Below are positions 26,946 to 36,020 of a stretch of DNA of 64,000 nt, one piece after another; within the stretch, counting starts at the first letter, position 1, and each line of letters begins with the position of its first letter. This DNA comes from Acidisarcina polymorpha (GTDB lineage Bacteria; Acidobacteriota; Terriglobia; Terriglobales; Acidobacteriaceae). The translations under genes were made by a program, and so were the position numbers. Location of the stretch: contig NZ_CP030840.1 of assembly GCF_003330725.1 (NCBI RefSeq), positions 6,442,116 through 6,506,115 on the forward strand, read 5' to 3'. The notes beneath the pieces were generated by a model. It searched no databases. It was not told where the DNA came from and saw only the letters and a list, made by a program, of their open reading frames with translations.

Positions 26946-28706
26946 ATGTCTATTCAGTACGACGCGATTGTCATCGGCACAGGAGCTGGCGGCGGGACGC
27001 TCGCTCTACACCTGGCAAGGGCCGGCAAAAACATCCTCATTTTAGAGCGCGGACCGTTCATGCCGCAGGAAAAGCTGAACTGGGATACCCAGGCAGTCTT
27101 CCTGAACAATCGCTATCACACGAAAGAGGTCTGGCAGGATAAGGACGGTAAGGACCTGCATCCTCAGCAGGCCTATTATGTCGGCGGCCAGACGAAGGTT
27201 TACGGTGCGGCCATGTTTCGCATGCGTGCCGAGGACTTCGGATTTATTCAGCACAAAGGTGGCATCTCGCCCGCTTGGCCGATTTCTTACGCCGACCTCG
27301 AGCCCTACTATACACGCGCGGAAGAGCTCTTCCATGTCCACGGCGATCTCGGCACCGCACCAAGTGTCTCCGGCGGCTTCGGATCGTCCTTTGATCCGAC
27401 AGAGCCATTTCATTCCAGGAAATATCCATACCCCGCTTTCTCGAATGAACCGCGTATGCAAAGCATCGAGGACGACGTTCGCAAGCTCGGCATCCATACG
27501 TTTCCCATACCGCTTGGCTTGAAGCGGAACGAAGCCGATCCGCTCGCTTCCCAATGCGTTCGCTGCGATACCTGCGACGGCTACCCATGCCTCGTACATG
27601 CGAAATCCGACGCAGACATCAACTGCATCCGGCAGATTCTGCACTTGCCGAACGTCACCTTGATGACCAACTCCCGAGTGACTCGTTTGCTCACCAATGC
27701 GGACGGCACATCAGTCACAGCGGTCGAGGTCATTCACTCGGGTTCGGGCAAGACCTATGGAAGCGCTCCGGCGCCAAGTGAGACAAATGCGCCACCAGCA
27801 TCGAAGCAGGGGAACTCCGCCACGTACACCGCTGGATTCTTTGCAGTTTGTGCCGGCGCAATCAACTCCGCAGTGATTCTGCTCGCTTCTGCGAACGACA
27901 AACATCCGGCCGGACTCGCTAATAGCTCCGATCAGGTCGGACGCAATTTCATGTATCACCAGGCAGATGCTTTGCTCGCGCTTTCGACAGAACGCAATGA
28001 AGACTCCTACATGAAGACCTGGGGAACCAATGACTTCTACATCAAGGACACAGATCCTGCCTACCCGTATCCGCTGGGACAGGTTCAGCCAGTAGGCAGT
28101 TTTCATTTCGAGATGATGAAGGGAGATGCGCCGCCGCTTACCCCAGGGTTCGTGCTCGAGGGGATGAAACATCACGCCGTGCCATGGTGGCTCACCACGG
28201 AAGACCTTCCGGCTGCCGACAACCGGGTCACGCTGCACAATGCTACGCCGCTCTCGGTCGAGAGCACGCAGCCGGGACTTGTCGGCGCCCATCCTTCCGG
28301 AGACACAGGACGAACGAATGAATCAGAGCCAGTAAACGACGCCGCACCGCATCGGATTCAGCTTTCCTATACGCCGAACAATGTGGAGTCGTTCGACCGC
28401 CTGAAAGACCGCTGGGTCGACGTTCTGAAGAAGGCAGGCCACGCCACGACACACGTTCCGCTGCACGCCTACTTCAAAAAACGCATTCCGCTCGAAGGCA
28501 TTGGCCACCAAAACGGCACCTGCCGGATGGGGAACGATCCTGCAACCAGTGTGCTGGATGCAAATTGCAAAGCACACGATCTCGACAATCTTTATGTTGC
28601 GGATGCGTCTTGTTTCGTCTCCGCCAGCGCCGTAAATCCATCACTGACGATCATCGCCAATGCCATTCGTGTCTCCGACCATTTGCTCCAGGAGCGACTT
28701 CGCTAA
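26946..28706 (+). CDS. GMC-family FAD-dependent oxidoreductase
   Basis: The 586-residue enzyme belongs to the glucose-methanol-choline family, oxidising alcohols or sugars. The FAD-binding motif is at the start (AIVIGTGAGGGTLALHLARA), followed by the acidic end of strand two (ILILERGP). The glycine-rich second motif is YYVGGQTKVYGAAMFRMR. The C-terminus has GIGHQNGTCRMGNDP with the likely catalytic His, and SASAVNPSLTIIANAIR with the Asn. No signal peptide is seen, and no cytochrome or gluconate-2-dehydrogenase gamma subunit is adjacent. The substrate is unknown. Confidence 0.9.
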   Translation: MSIQYDAIVIGTGAGGGTLALHLARAGKNILILERGPFMPQEKLNWDTQAVFLNNRYHTKEVWQDKDGKDLHPQQAYYVGGQTKVYGAAMFRMRAEDFGFIQHKGGISPAWPISYADLEPYYTRAEELFHVHGDLGTAPSVSGGFGSSFDPTEPFHSRKYPYPAFSNEPRMQSIEDDVRKLGIHTFPIPLGLKRNEADPLASQCVRCDTCDGYPCLVHAKSDADINCIRQILHLPNVTLMTNSRVTRLLTNADGTSVTAVEVIHSGSGKTYGSAPAPSETNAPPASKQGNSATYTAGFFAVCAGAINSAVILLASANDKHPAGLANSSDQVGRNFMYHQADALLALSTERNEDSYMKTWGTNDFYIKDTDPAYPYPLGQVQPVGSFHFEMMKGDAPPLTPGFVLEGMKHHAVPWWLTTEDLPAADNRVTLHNATPLSVESTQPGLVGAHPSGDTGRTNESEPVNDAAPHRIQLSYTPNNVESFDRLKDRWVDVLKKAGHATTHVPLHAYFKKRIPLEGIGHQNGTCRMGNDPATSVLDANCKAHDLDNLYVADASCFVSASAVNPSLTIIANAIRVSDHLLQERLR

Positions 28707-28779
28707 AAGTCTTGAGCTAACGCCTTGTTCTTCCCGGACTGACGATGGCCCGCGGTCGTGAGGGGTCGAGACCCGCGGA

Positions 28780-30447
28780 TCATGCTTCAACTCCCGCATC
28801 GGAAAAGTTGAATTCGGCTACTCGTTGTAGGAAGCGACTGAGCGGTTGAGCCGCATCAAGCCGCGGCAAGATCACCTCAATGAACTGGAGCGTGTCATTC
28901 CCGGCAGTTGAATTGAGCGCCTCATGAACTTCGTTATTTGTGCGCACCGTCTTCACTGCGCACCCTCCAGAGGGAGAAAATACGCGCGGCAATAGCGGGT
29001 AGTCCCACGGCTGAAGGTCGTTGTACACGGATCCGGCGCCATAGATCAACCTCTCGATCGTATAACCGTCGTTATTCAGGAGAAAGATAATCGGCTTGAG
29101 ACCCAGGCGAAAGAGAGTAGACAGTTCTTGCACACTCATCTGGAGACCACCATCGCCGACGAACAAGAGGACCCGTCGACTGGGGGCGGCACAACAGGCG
29201 CCAAGGCACGCGGGAACACCGTAGCCAAGCGCCGACCAGATCGGTTGCCCCAGGAAGTTCGTTTGCTCCGGAAAGTCCAACTGAGAGCAGGCAAAAAACG
29301 CCGTGCCGGTGTCTGAAACGATGATGTCGCCAGGCTTCAAGAACGTCTGAATGAGCTGCCAGAAGCTGTCCTGATTGACGCTGGCACTATCCGCATAGGT
29401 GGATCTATGAGGTGGCAGCGCGTGATCAACCCGATTGAACCTCCTGATGCTCGTCTCACCCGCTTCCGTTATCCGCTCCAAAACTTGAGCGACACGGATG
29501 TTATCGAAGAAAAAATTATCCCCCGCTACGTGGTCTGATTGAACATCAATCAAGTTCTGCTTTCGAAGATTTTGACTGAACAGACCGGTCGCAACATCTG
29601 TAAAGCGTGCTCCGATGCAGATCAAGCAGTCTGCTCCCTCGACCGCATCCAGAACGTCCGGCGACGAGGCAGCCCCTCGATAAATTCCGATGACGTTTGG
29701 ATGACTCTCGGGAATCAGGCCCTTAGCAGGAATCAAATAGGCAATTGGGAGGCCGCGTCGTTCTGCAAGCGACAAAGCCATCTCAAGCAGCTTGAAGCGG
29801 CCTATGTCGGCGTCGACGAGGATCGCGGGCTTGTGGGCCCGGTTCAGTCTTTCCGTGATGGTCTCGACGGCAAGCGCCGTAGCCGCCGCATCGCCTACGG
29901 TGTCGAGATTGAGAGATTGAGGGCGTCTTCCGATCTCCGCTCCAGCCACATCCGATGGGATTTGAAGGTAAACTGGCCGGCTCTTGGACACACAAGCGAG
30001 CAGCACCCGGTCAATTTCTTCACCGGCATTAGCAGGCGTGAGAAGTGCCTGCGCTACGGTGAAGTTCCGGTAGCAGTTGAGCATGTTGCTATAGTTGCCA
30101 TCTGCCATGGTGTGATGGATTAACGCACCGTTCTCGACCGCCCGCAGCGGTGGCGTACCGTTGATGCACACGATGGGCACCTTCTCTGCGTAGGCGCCGG
30201 CAACTCCAGCAAGAGCGGAGAGCTCCCCCACACCGTAAGTCGTAACGAGGGCCGACATCCCTCGAACGCGCGCGTATCCGTCTGCCGCATAGGAAGCATT
30301 CAGCTCGTTGCAGCAGCCTACAAATGTAAACTCACCAGCGGTCGTTACCTGTTCGAGGAGCGAGAGGTTGAAGTCTCCAGGGACGCCGAAGACGTGGTCG
30401 ACGCCTAACTCTTGCAGGCGAACCATAATGTATTCAGTAACAGTCAT
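28780..30447 (-). CDS. Thiamine-diphosphate-dependent 2-keto acid decarboxylase (indolepyruvate/pyruvate decarboxylase-like)
   Basis: The 555-residue enzyme removes CO2 from a 2-oxo acid to give an aldehyde. It starts at 30447, where an AAAGG site precedes MTVTEYIMVRLQELGVDHVF; the open frame upstream is not family-like. The catalytic Glu is in CCNELNASYAADGYAR, the paired His of decarboxylases in GALIHHTMADGN, and the ThDP motif is GDGGLQMSVQELS ending in LLNNDGYT. The HH pair and overall length favour pyruvate, phenylpyruvate or indolepyruvate decarboxylase over acetolactate synthase. It is convergent with the GMC oxidoreductase gene. Confidence 0.9.
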   Translation of the reverse strand: MTVTEYIMVRLQELGVDHVFGVPGDFNLSLLEQVTTAGEFTFVGCCNELNASYAADGYARVRGMSALVTTYGVGELSALAGVAGAYAEKVPIVCINGTPPLRAVENGALIHHTMADGNYSNMLNCYRNFTVAQALLTPANAGEEIDRVLLACVSKSRPVYLQIPSDVAGAEIGRRPQSLNLDTVGDAAATALAVETITERLNRAHKPAILVDADIGRFKLLEMALSLAERRGLPIAYLIPAKGLIPESHPNVIGIYRGAASSPDVLDAVEGADCLICIGARFTDVATGLFSQNLRKQNLIDVQSDHVAGDNFFFDNIRVAQVLERITEAGETSIRRFNRVDHALPPHRSTYADSASVNQDSFWQLIQTFLKPGDIIVSDTGTAFFACSQLDFPEQTNFLGQPIWSALGYGVPACLGACCAAPSRRVLLFVGDGGLQMSVQELSTLFRLGLKPIIFLLNNDGYTIERLIYGAGSVYNDLQPWDYPLLPRVFSPSGGCAVKTVRTNNEVHEALNSTAGNDTLQFIEVILPRLDAAQPLSRFLQRVAEFNFSDAGVEA

Positions 30448-30894
30448 CTCTAGACCTTTCTCCCGATTACGACAGCTGGCAATCTTCAGGCACCCGGCAT
30501 CGTGGCGCGGCCAAGTGTCCGTCCGTGACATCTCGGGTGGGGAAAAACCCAACCACACTAGTCTACGTGCGCGGCGGCGGATTCCAATACTCGCAACAGA
30601 AGCGTAGCCGGCACCCAACGAAGTGATCAGCGATCGGTTGCTGTCACGAACAGCTTTCTATAGATTTCAACATTCTGGCGCCGCCCTTTATTCCCGCTTT
30701 CTCTTGGAAGAAGACCACGTGAATAGGGTCGCTGGATGTCCTCGAGCGCCACATACTCCTCCGCAGATGGATGAGCAAAAGCCTTTGGTAGTTCCCTCGT
30801 GCTGCAGATATGTCTCGCTTCGTCCCCCTATCAGCTATGTCACGCCGGGTAATCAGGGTGACGGTCTGAAACCGTACTGCAGCCGCAGTCTGGA
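30448..30894. other. 447-bp spacer without a recognised gene
   Basis: Several short frames cross this stretch on both strands, but none shows a ribosome site with family resemblance. It must hold the decarboxylase promoter, which I could not place. Confidence 0.5.
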
Positions 30895-31494
30895 TCACCG
30901 GTTTTCATCCTGGGAAGTGAAGAGCTCGACGAGGGCCCTCACGCGCTCCTTCTGACGGCTGCGCGGAAATCGTTTGGTTCTTGTGAGCTCGGCGATACCG
31001 TGAAGGGCCGCCCAAAACAGTTCCGATAGAACCTCTGGCTTCGAGCCCTGCCCCTGGAATAACTCCAGGAGCTGCGAAAAGGCGAATCGCATCTCCGGAG
31101 GAGTAGCCGCTTCGTCGAATGGCACACTCAGGCCGAGCGAAAACATGACTTCATACAATGCTGTTGAAGACGCGGCGAACTCCAGATACGTAGCCGCTAC
31201 CGTTTCAACCGTACTTCCACGTTTAACCCGTTTCCGTGCCTTCTCCAAAGCCACGCCTAACTCCTGAAAACCTTCGATCGCAACTGCGGCGAGTATTCCT
31301 TCGCGGCTTCCAAAGTGAGCGTACAGGACAGGTTGGCTGTATGAAATTTCGTCGGAGAGCCGCCGAACGGTTACGTTGGCCCATCCTTCAAGCTCCGCGA
31401 TTCGTCTGGCCGCACTGATGATCTGTGCTCGCCTGGCCTGTTTGTCACGCAATTTTCGTTCTGCAATCCGGCTAGCTGCCACGGTCGTCGCCAT
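30895..31494 (-). CDS. TetR/AcrR-family transcriptional regulator
   Basis: The 199-residue protein has the TetR helix-turn-helix at about 20-65 (RRAQIISAARRIAELEGWAN and LYAHFGSREGILAAVAIEGF) and a helical ligand-binding domain of the type with SELFWAALHGIAELTRTKRF (WHG-like). It starts with a basic segment. The -10 box TATAAT lies 8 bp before the ATG, suggesting a leaderless transcript. It may control the decarboxylase downstream on the same strand or the divergent genes; no operator could be proven. Confidence 0.92.
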   Translation of the reverse strand: MATTVAASRIAERKLRDKQARRAQIISAARRIAELEGWANVTVRRLSDEISYSQPVLYAHFGSREGILAAVAIEGFQELGVALEKARKRVKRGSTVETVAATYLEFAASSTALYEVMFSLGLSVPFDEAATPPEMRFAFSQLLELFQGQGSKPEVLSELFWAALHGIAELTRTKRFPRSRQKERVRALVELFTSQDENR

Positions 31495-31950
31495 TGATAG
31501 AAATTATAGCGCCGCTTGAAACCAGGGCGAATAAAAGATTGTCCTGAATGATGACGCGCTGTGCGTAATAAAGAGCAAAGGCGATGGGTCCCACTCCACC
31601 AGAGAAGACAGCTTTCGATCTCTATATGAAGTTATTGCAGCCCCCGCGACCATAAGTACATAAATCACAAATGATGGCTGCCATCGCTCTAGTCAAATCA
31701 ATAAACTCAACTTTCAACTCATATCGAATGTGTAGTGTTTATAGGATCTCGGATCAGTTTACATCCATTTATCTCATTGTCGGTTAAGTAATGCATCTCC
31801 CGCGTAGTATTTACACCCATCTGCGTGTAAGTATTCAGACGTTATTTTCGTCGCTTCGTGCTTGACGCGTCGCGACCCATGACATAACGTGTAGCACACC
31901 GGAACCCAGGTGAAAGAACAGTACTTCACACACAAAAAGGAGAACATGCC
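31495..31950. other. AT-rich 456-bp spacer with divergent promoter elements
   Basis: The spacer is clearly richer in A+T than its surroundings. It holds a minus-strand TATAAT (31503-31508) for the TetR gene. It also holds an inverted repeat TTACAC-N8-GTGTAA (31811-31830) and a plus-strand candidate promoter TTGACG-N17-TAACGT (31862-31890) for the methyltransferase. No gene was recognised in it. The base composition suggests foreign DNA begins about here. Confidence 0.5.
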
Positions 31951-32592
31951 ATGCTAGAAATTCTCAATGCTAAGCGAGTAGGTTCGTCGTACTTCAGAAG
32001 CAAGAGGATCGCCCTCTGCTACAAAAAAATGGGAATCAATTCGTCCACAACTGTCTTAGATGTCGGCGGGGGAGAATACTTTTGGCGATTAGTCAAAGAT
32101 CTTGGCTTGCCGTTCCCGGCGCGGGTTGTAATCTTGAACAATACTGAGCGGCGAGGGAATCCGCCAGAAGGATGCACCTGGATAACAGCAGATGCGTCTA
32201 ACATGCCATTTGAAGACGGCCAGTTTGACTTGGCATTTTCAAATTCGGTGATTGAACATCTGGGCACTATCCCGCAACAATGCGCGATGGCATCAGAGAT
32301 ACGCCGGGTCGCTAAACGATACTGGGTTCAAACACCCGATCCCCGCTTTCCTGTGGAGCCGCATTACAGCACGCCATTTATCCACTGGCTCCCCAAGCCT
32401 ATCCGCCGCTATGCCCTTCGGCTTTCAGTATGGGCCTTAGTGAAGCGACCCTCGCGCCAGAAAGTTGAGGACATGTTAGCGGAAATTCGGCTGATCCCGC
32501 GCGGAGAGTTGCGAATAATGTTCCCTAACTCGACTATTTTAGTAGAGCGATTCGCAGGCTTACCAAAGTCGCTCATCGCCTTCAGCTCTTGA
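31951..32592 (+). CDS. Class I SAM-dependent methyltransferase, type 11-like
   Basis: The 213-residue protein has the SAM motif I VLDVGGGEYFW near residue 31, the acidic residue region ITADASNMPFEDGQFDLAFS (motif II/III) and the post-motif NSVIEHLGTIPQQ, as in Methyltransf_11 enzymes acting on small molecules or surface sugars. An AAAGGAG site 8 bp before the ATG decides the start. Its lower G+C and its place next to recombinase debris suggest it belongs to an acquired segment. The substrate is unknown. Confidence 0.85.
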   Translation: MLEILNAKRVGSSYFRSKRIALCYKKMGINSSTTVLDVGGGEYFWRLVKDLGLPFPARVVILNNTERRGNPPEGCTWITADASNMPFEDGQFDLAFSNSVIEHLGTIPQQCAMASEIRRVAKRYWVQTPDPRFPVEPHYSTPFIHWLPKPIRRYALRLSVWALVKRPSRQKVEDMLAEIRLIPRGELRIMFPNSTILVERFAGLPKSLIAFSS

Positions 32593-33039
32593 AGCAACCA
32601 CAAACGCTCTATACCGACGGACTTGTTTTGTTGATTCATTTATAAGATCTGTGCTTCCTCAAGGCTGAACAAACTTAGATGATTTAACCTTCACTAAGCG
32701 ACATGACCTTGTAATAACACAGTCTTAGTTGGAACTCCGGGAGTTTCTTCATAGTTCGCCGATGTTACCGATTGTGAAGAGCAGCCGCCGCTTGGCGACG
32801 ACCAGCCCGATGTTCAATGAGTTCACCCCCCACCGCTCGCCTGCCCTACTCTAAGCCCATCACATCCTCCACGAAGGCAGCGCCTGGATATCCGTGAATA
32901 CGGCACCGAAAATTCCAAAACTGCTGACCGTCCTGGCCGCAGTGGAAGCCCACTAACAGCTTCTCGATGAAGTCTGAGCCGCAACTCTCACGCTGCAAGA
33001 CCGGATCTTGGTACCGGCTCGGCTGGCTTTAATAGCCCA
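32593..33039. other. Gene-free stretch before the integrase relic
   Basis: No frame here gives a recognisable protein. The G+C rises from left to right. It may be the decayed upstream part of the recombinase whose tail is visible at 33040-33244, but no similarity to the right-hand copy could be traced by eye. Confidence 0.4.
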
Positions 33040-33244
33040 GAGACTTGGGCTGATCCTCATGCGACACGCATGTGCGAGCGGGATGCGTACGCAGGGCGCC
33101 GACATTCACACCGTCGCTCAACTCCTCGGCCACAAGGATCTGCGAATGGCCGCGCTATCAACATCTGTCGGCGGGCTTCCTTGGGGATGCGGTGGGAAGG
33201 CGGATTCGATCTTTGGGGACCGGCGAAACTCACCGCTAAAATCG
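33040..33244 (+). pseudogene. Tyrosine recombinase (integrase) C-terminal relic, left copy
   Basis: This stretch matches the 3' end of the right-hand integrase (50810-51007) closely at DNA level, including TQGADIHTVAQLLGHKDLRM with the conserved LLGHK box. Small indels break it, for example GCGCGC shortened to GCGC after LRMAA, so the catalytic Tyr region is out of frame. It ends in the same junction sequence that runs into the tRNA-derived repeat. It is the remnant of a separate element of the same family. Confidence 0.8.
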
Positions 33245-33305
33245 TGAAAACGACATTTGGTAGCGTCAACGGGGATCAAACCCGTACTCTCCGCCTTGAG
33301 AGGGC
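33245..33305. repeat. Left attachment repeat (partial tRNA-Glu copy)
   Basis: These 61 bp match 51008-51068 with one change (A for G in the T-loop). Positions 33257-33305 correspond to the 3' part of tRNA-Glu, from the CCA end to the anticodon stem. The match stops abruptly after that. It is the expected product of site-specific integration into the tRNA gene. Confidence 0.88.
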
Positions 33306-33991
33306 ATTTTAACGTACTTTGGACTACTTTGCATGGATAGGTAAGGATTCGCTACTTGCCGCTCAGGCGGTTGTAATGATGGAGGATCCCACCTTGCTTG
33401 GGTTTGCATTGGTTCGCACCTCGTTATCACCTCTGGAGTCCCCACAGCGTCCCCGGAAAAACACTGGTATTTTCACGTCGCCGGGTTCTGGGTCGAGGGT
33501 CGTGTTTACCCGTCGCGAAATCTAGACTGAAGCTGTCGTCGGCTGCAAGTCCCGCCGTGAGATGACTTTTCCATTATTCTTCCCAGACGTGCCGTCTCCC
33601 GATCAGGTGCCTATCAAACATTACTCCGCTGTGCGAGCCGCCGGGCATTCATACCAAACGAGCTCGCTATCAGGGTGAACTGACTTTGCGGTCAAGATGT
33701 AGTTTTGTTTGTCAACGATTCGATCTGAACTTAAACAACTTGCTGCACGCGGCCTGGATGAATGCAATGGGCTGATCGCAACATCTATTACTCGACTCAT
33801 GATTATTACGCGAGCGCGATAGCCTTCACGGCAGATTAGGCCGTGAAGAAATGCCGGCCAGCACGCTTCCTTAATTTGCTGTTTTTCGCGATGATGGAGT
33901 GCGCGATCAAGCTGTTGATTCAGGCTAGTTGAAGCGGAATTCCATTTGAGAACCGTGACCGAGCGGTACGCAAGAGAGGCTAGTGGGGCAA
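33306..33991. other. 686-bp left-end stretch of the island without a recognised gene
   Basis: Short frames on both strands show no family features. The only clear structure is the hairpin at 33824-33848. Such empty ends are common where an element has lost its original distal genes. Confidence 0.45.
33824..33848. terminator. Perfect 9-bp hairpin in the gene-free stretch
   Basis: CTTCACGGC pairs with GCCGTGAAG around the loop AGATTAG. It may end transcription entering the island or be an operator; there is no T-run on either side. Confidence 0.4.
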
Positions 33992-34660
33992 ATGAAGAGA
34001 GAAAGAGTTCGGGCAAAAATCGAGGAGATCGGAATCGTACCTGCGGTGCGAGTGTCGAAGGCCGAGCTCGCGCTGTTCGCAGCGGAAACAATAAACGACG
34101 CCGGCATTCCAATTGCAGAGATCACCATGACTGTTCCAGGCGCGGTCGAGGTGATCGCCCAGTTAGCACTAAGACATCCGGATTTCGTTGTGGGTGCGGG
34201 CACCGTTCTGGATACGGAGACCGCGAGCCGCTGCCTAGATGCTGGCGCACGCTTCCTGACCAGTCCCGGTCTGATTCCAGAGGTAGTGGAATTCGCCCGG
34301 AAGAAGGATGTGGTCGTCATTCCCGGCACTCTGACGCCATCAGAAGTGATTGCAGCATGGAAGGCGGGAGCCGATTTCGTAAAGGTCTTTCCCTGCGAAC
34401 CAGTTGGAGGGCATAAGTACATCCGAGCCCTCAAAGTGCCTCTGCCGCAAATACCGTTGATCGCATCTGGAGGCGTCGATCAGGTTACAGCGCAAAAATT
34501 CATTCTGGCTGGTGCTTCCGCGTTGGGGATTGGAGCTGAACTGCTGCCGTTGGAGGCACTCCAGCTCCGTGAGGAAACCTGGATACGTGAGCTAGCTCGG
34601 AGGTTCACGGGTATGGTGCAAGATGCGCGAGCCCAGATTAAGGAACGTGCGCATGAATAG
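33992..34660 (+). CDS. KDPG/KHG aldolase family (2-dehydro-3-deoxy-phosphogluconate aldolase)
   Basis: The 222-residue class I aldolase would cleave 2-keto-3-deoxy-6-phosphogluconate (or 4-hydroxy-2-oxoglutarate) to pyruvate and an aldehyde. The TIM-barrel signatures are IAEITMTVPGA with Glu43, VVGAGTVLDTETA, and the Schiff-base Lys131 in GADFVKVFPCEPVGG; IPLIASGGV binds phosphate. ATG 33992 is preferred over an in-frame GTG nine bases earlier. No 2-keto-3-deoxygluconate kinase or dehydratase adjoins it, so it is an orphan within the island. Overlapping sugar-acid roles cannot be separated by sequence. Confidence 0.88.
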   Translation: MKRERVRAKIEEIGIVPAVRVSKAELALFAAETINDAGIPIAEITMTVPGAVEVIAQLALRHPDFVVGAGTVLDTETASRCLDAGARFLTSPGLIPEVVEFARKKDVVVIPGTLTPSEVIAAWKAGADFVKVFPCEPVGGHKYIRALKVPLPQIPLIASGGVDQVTAQKFILAGASALGIGAELLPLEALQLREETWIRELARRFTGMVQDARAQIKERAHE

Positions 34661-34766
34661 ATTCCGCCGGCGGTACACTGGTTTGGATGGGTGACATGTA
34701 TCGCACGTCCTATTTAAATTCTTTACGATTTCTCGGCGATGAAGACGCTGCTTTGACAGCGGTGCT

Positions 34767-36020
34767 ATGACCAGTGGCCGATTCGGAAGCCTGGTCATCC
34801 TGCTCTCACTGGCCCTTGGCGGCTTTGCCCTCCGTGCCCAGACGGCGCCTGCCCCTTTGACCCTGGAACAGGCTCTCGCGTTGGCCCGCACCAGGAATCC
34901 TTCTTTGCTTTCGGGGCGGCAGCACGTCACCGCCACCCGAGCCAGCGAGGTGACAGCAGGTTTTCGGCAGAATCCCAGCTTTACGCTTTCCGGCGCCGAC
35001 GTTTCGTTGCCGGCCAACAACCCCGCCAATCCGTATTCTTATACCGCGAACGTCTCTCGGCTGTTCGAGCGCGGCGAGAAACGGCGGTGGCGTCTCGACG
35101 TCGCCCGCGCTGCGACCGATGTTACGCAGAGCCAGTATGGGGATACGGAGCGCCAGACTATCTTGCAGGTGAAACAAGCCTTCACCAACATGCTGGCCGC
35201 TAAAGCCGCACTCAAGATCGCAGGCGATAACCTGGCCAGCTACAGTAGGACAGTGGACCTGAGCAAAGCACGACTGAATGCCGGAGACATAAGCGCCACC
35301 GACTTCGATCGCATCGACTTGCAGCTCGCGGAGTTCGAAGCCGATACCAACGCTGCAAAGCTGGATCTCATTCAGGCGAGCGACCAGCTTCAATTGCTGC
35401 TGGGCATCGCAAGGTCTACCACCACTTTTGACATTACCGGCACCCTCGACCCTCCCGCTCTGACTCAGACCTTGGAGCAGATGGAGCAATCCGCGCTGGC
35501 AGCGCGTCCCGACTATCAGGCTGCGGTGCAGTCGGTGCGCGTGGCCGACGCCAGCATTCACTTGGCTGATGCCGAGGGGACCACGGACCCCACCGTCGGC
35601 GGCGAATACGAGCGCACCGCGACCTACAACAGCGCGGGATTTCAAATATCCATCCCGCTGCGCGTCTTCGATCGCAACCAGGGTGAGAAAGAACGCACCC
35701 GTTATGAAGCACAGGCGAGCCGCTTTGCGGAGACGGCCGCACGCAACCAGGTGATCAATGACGTCGATCAAGCATGGGCAGGCTATGAAGCCGCTGTCGA
35801 GATGGCTACGCGCTACAACAACCACTTCGTCGCCGAAGCGCAGCGGGTCCGGGACAATCTTGAATACAGCTATCGCCACGGAGGCACGACGCTGCTCGAC
35901 TACCTCGACGCTCTGCGCGATTACCGCCAAGTCAATCTGGGCGCTTTGACGGCCAACCAGCAGGTCTGGCTTAGCATTCATCAACTCAGCTTTGCTGCCG
36001 CCACGGAGATATTGCCATGA
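34767..36020 (+). CDS. TolC-family outer-membrane efflux protein
   Basis: The 417-residue protein has a signal peptide (LVILLSLALGGFALRAQ) and two OEP repeats of long alpha-helical hairpins with beta-strand breaks. The segments LTLEQALALARTRNPSLLSG, FTLSGADVSLP and, in the second half, FQISIPLRVFDRNQGEKER are typical of CusC/CzcC-type members. It would form the trimeric duct of an efflux pump. Its stop overlaps the adaptor gene by 4 bp, and with the RND gene it makes a complete three-gene operon. Confidence 0.92.
   Translation: MTSGRFGSLVILLSLALGGFALRAQTAPAPLTLEQALALARTRNPSLLSGRQHVTATRASEVTAGFRQNPSFTLSGADVSLPANNPANPYSYTANVSRLFERGEKRRWRLDVARAATDVTQSQYGDTERQTILQVKQAFTNMLAAKAALKIAGDNLASYSRTVDLSKARLNAGDISATDFDRIDLQLAEFEADTNAAKLDLIQASDQLQLLLGIARSTTTFDITGTLDPPALTQTLEQMEQSALAARPDYQAAVQSVRVADASIHLADAEGTTDPTVGGEYERTATYNSAGFQISIPLRVFDRNQGEKERTRYEAQASRFAETAARNQVINDVDQAWAGYEAAVEMATRYNNHFVAEAQRVRDNLEYSYRHGGTTLLDYLDALRDYRQVNLGALTANQQVWLSIHQLSFAAATEILP

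Noticed and set aside
33319-33525. 68-codon frame right of the left attachment repeat
   Set aside because: No ribosome site, no family features and located in decayed DNA.
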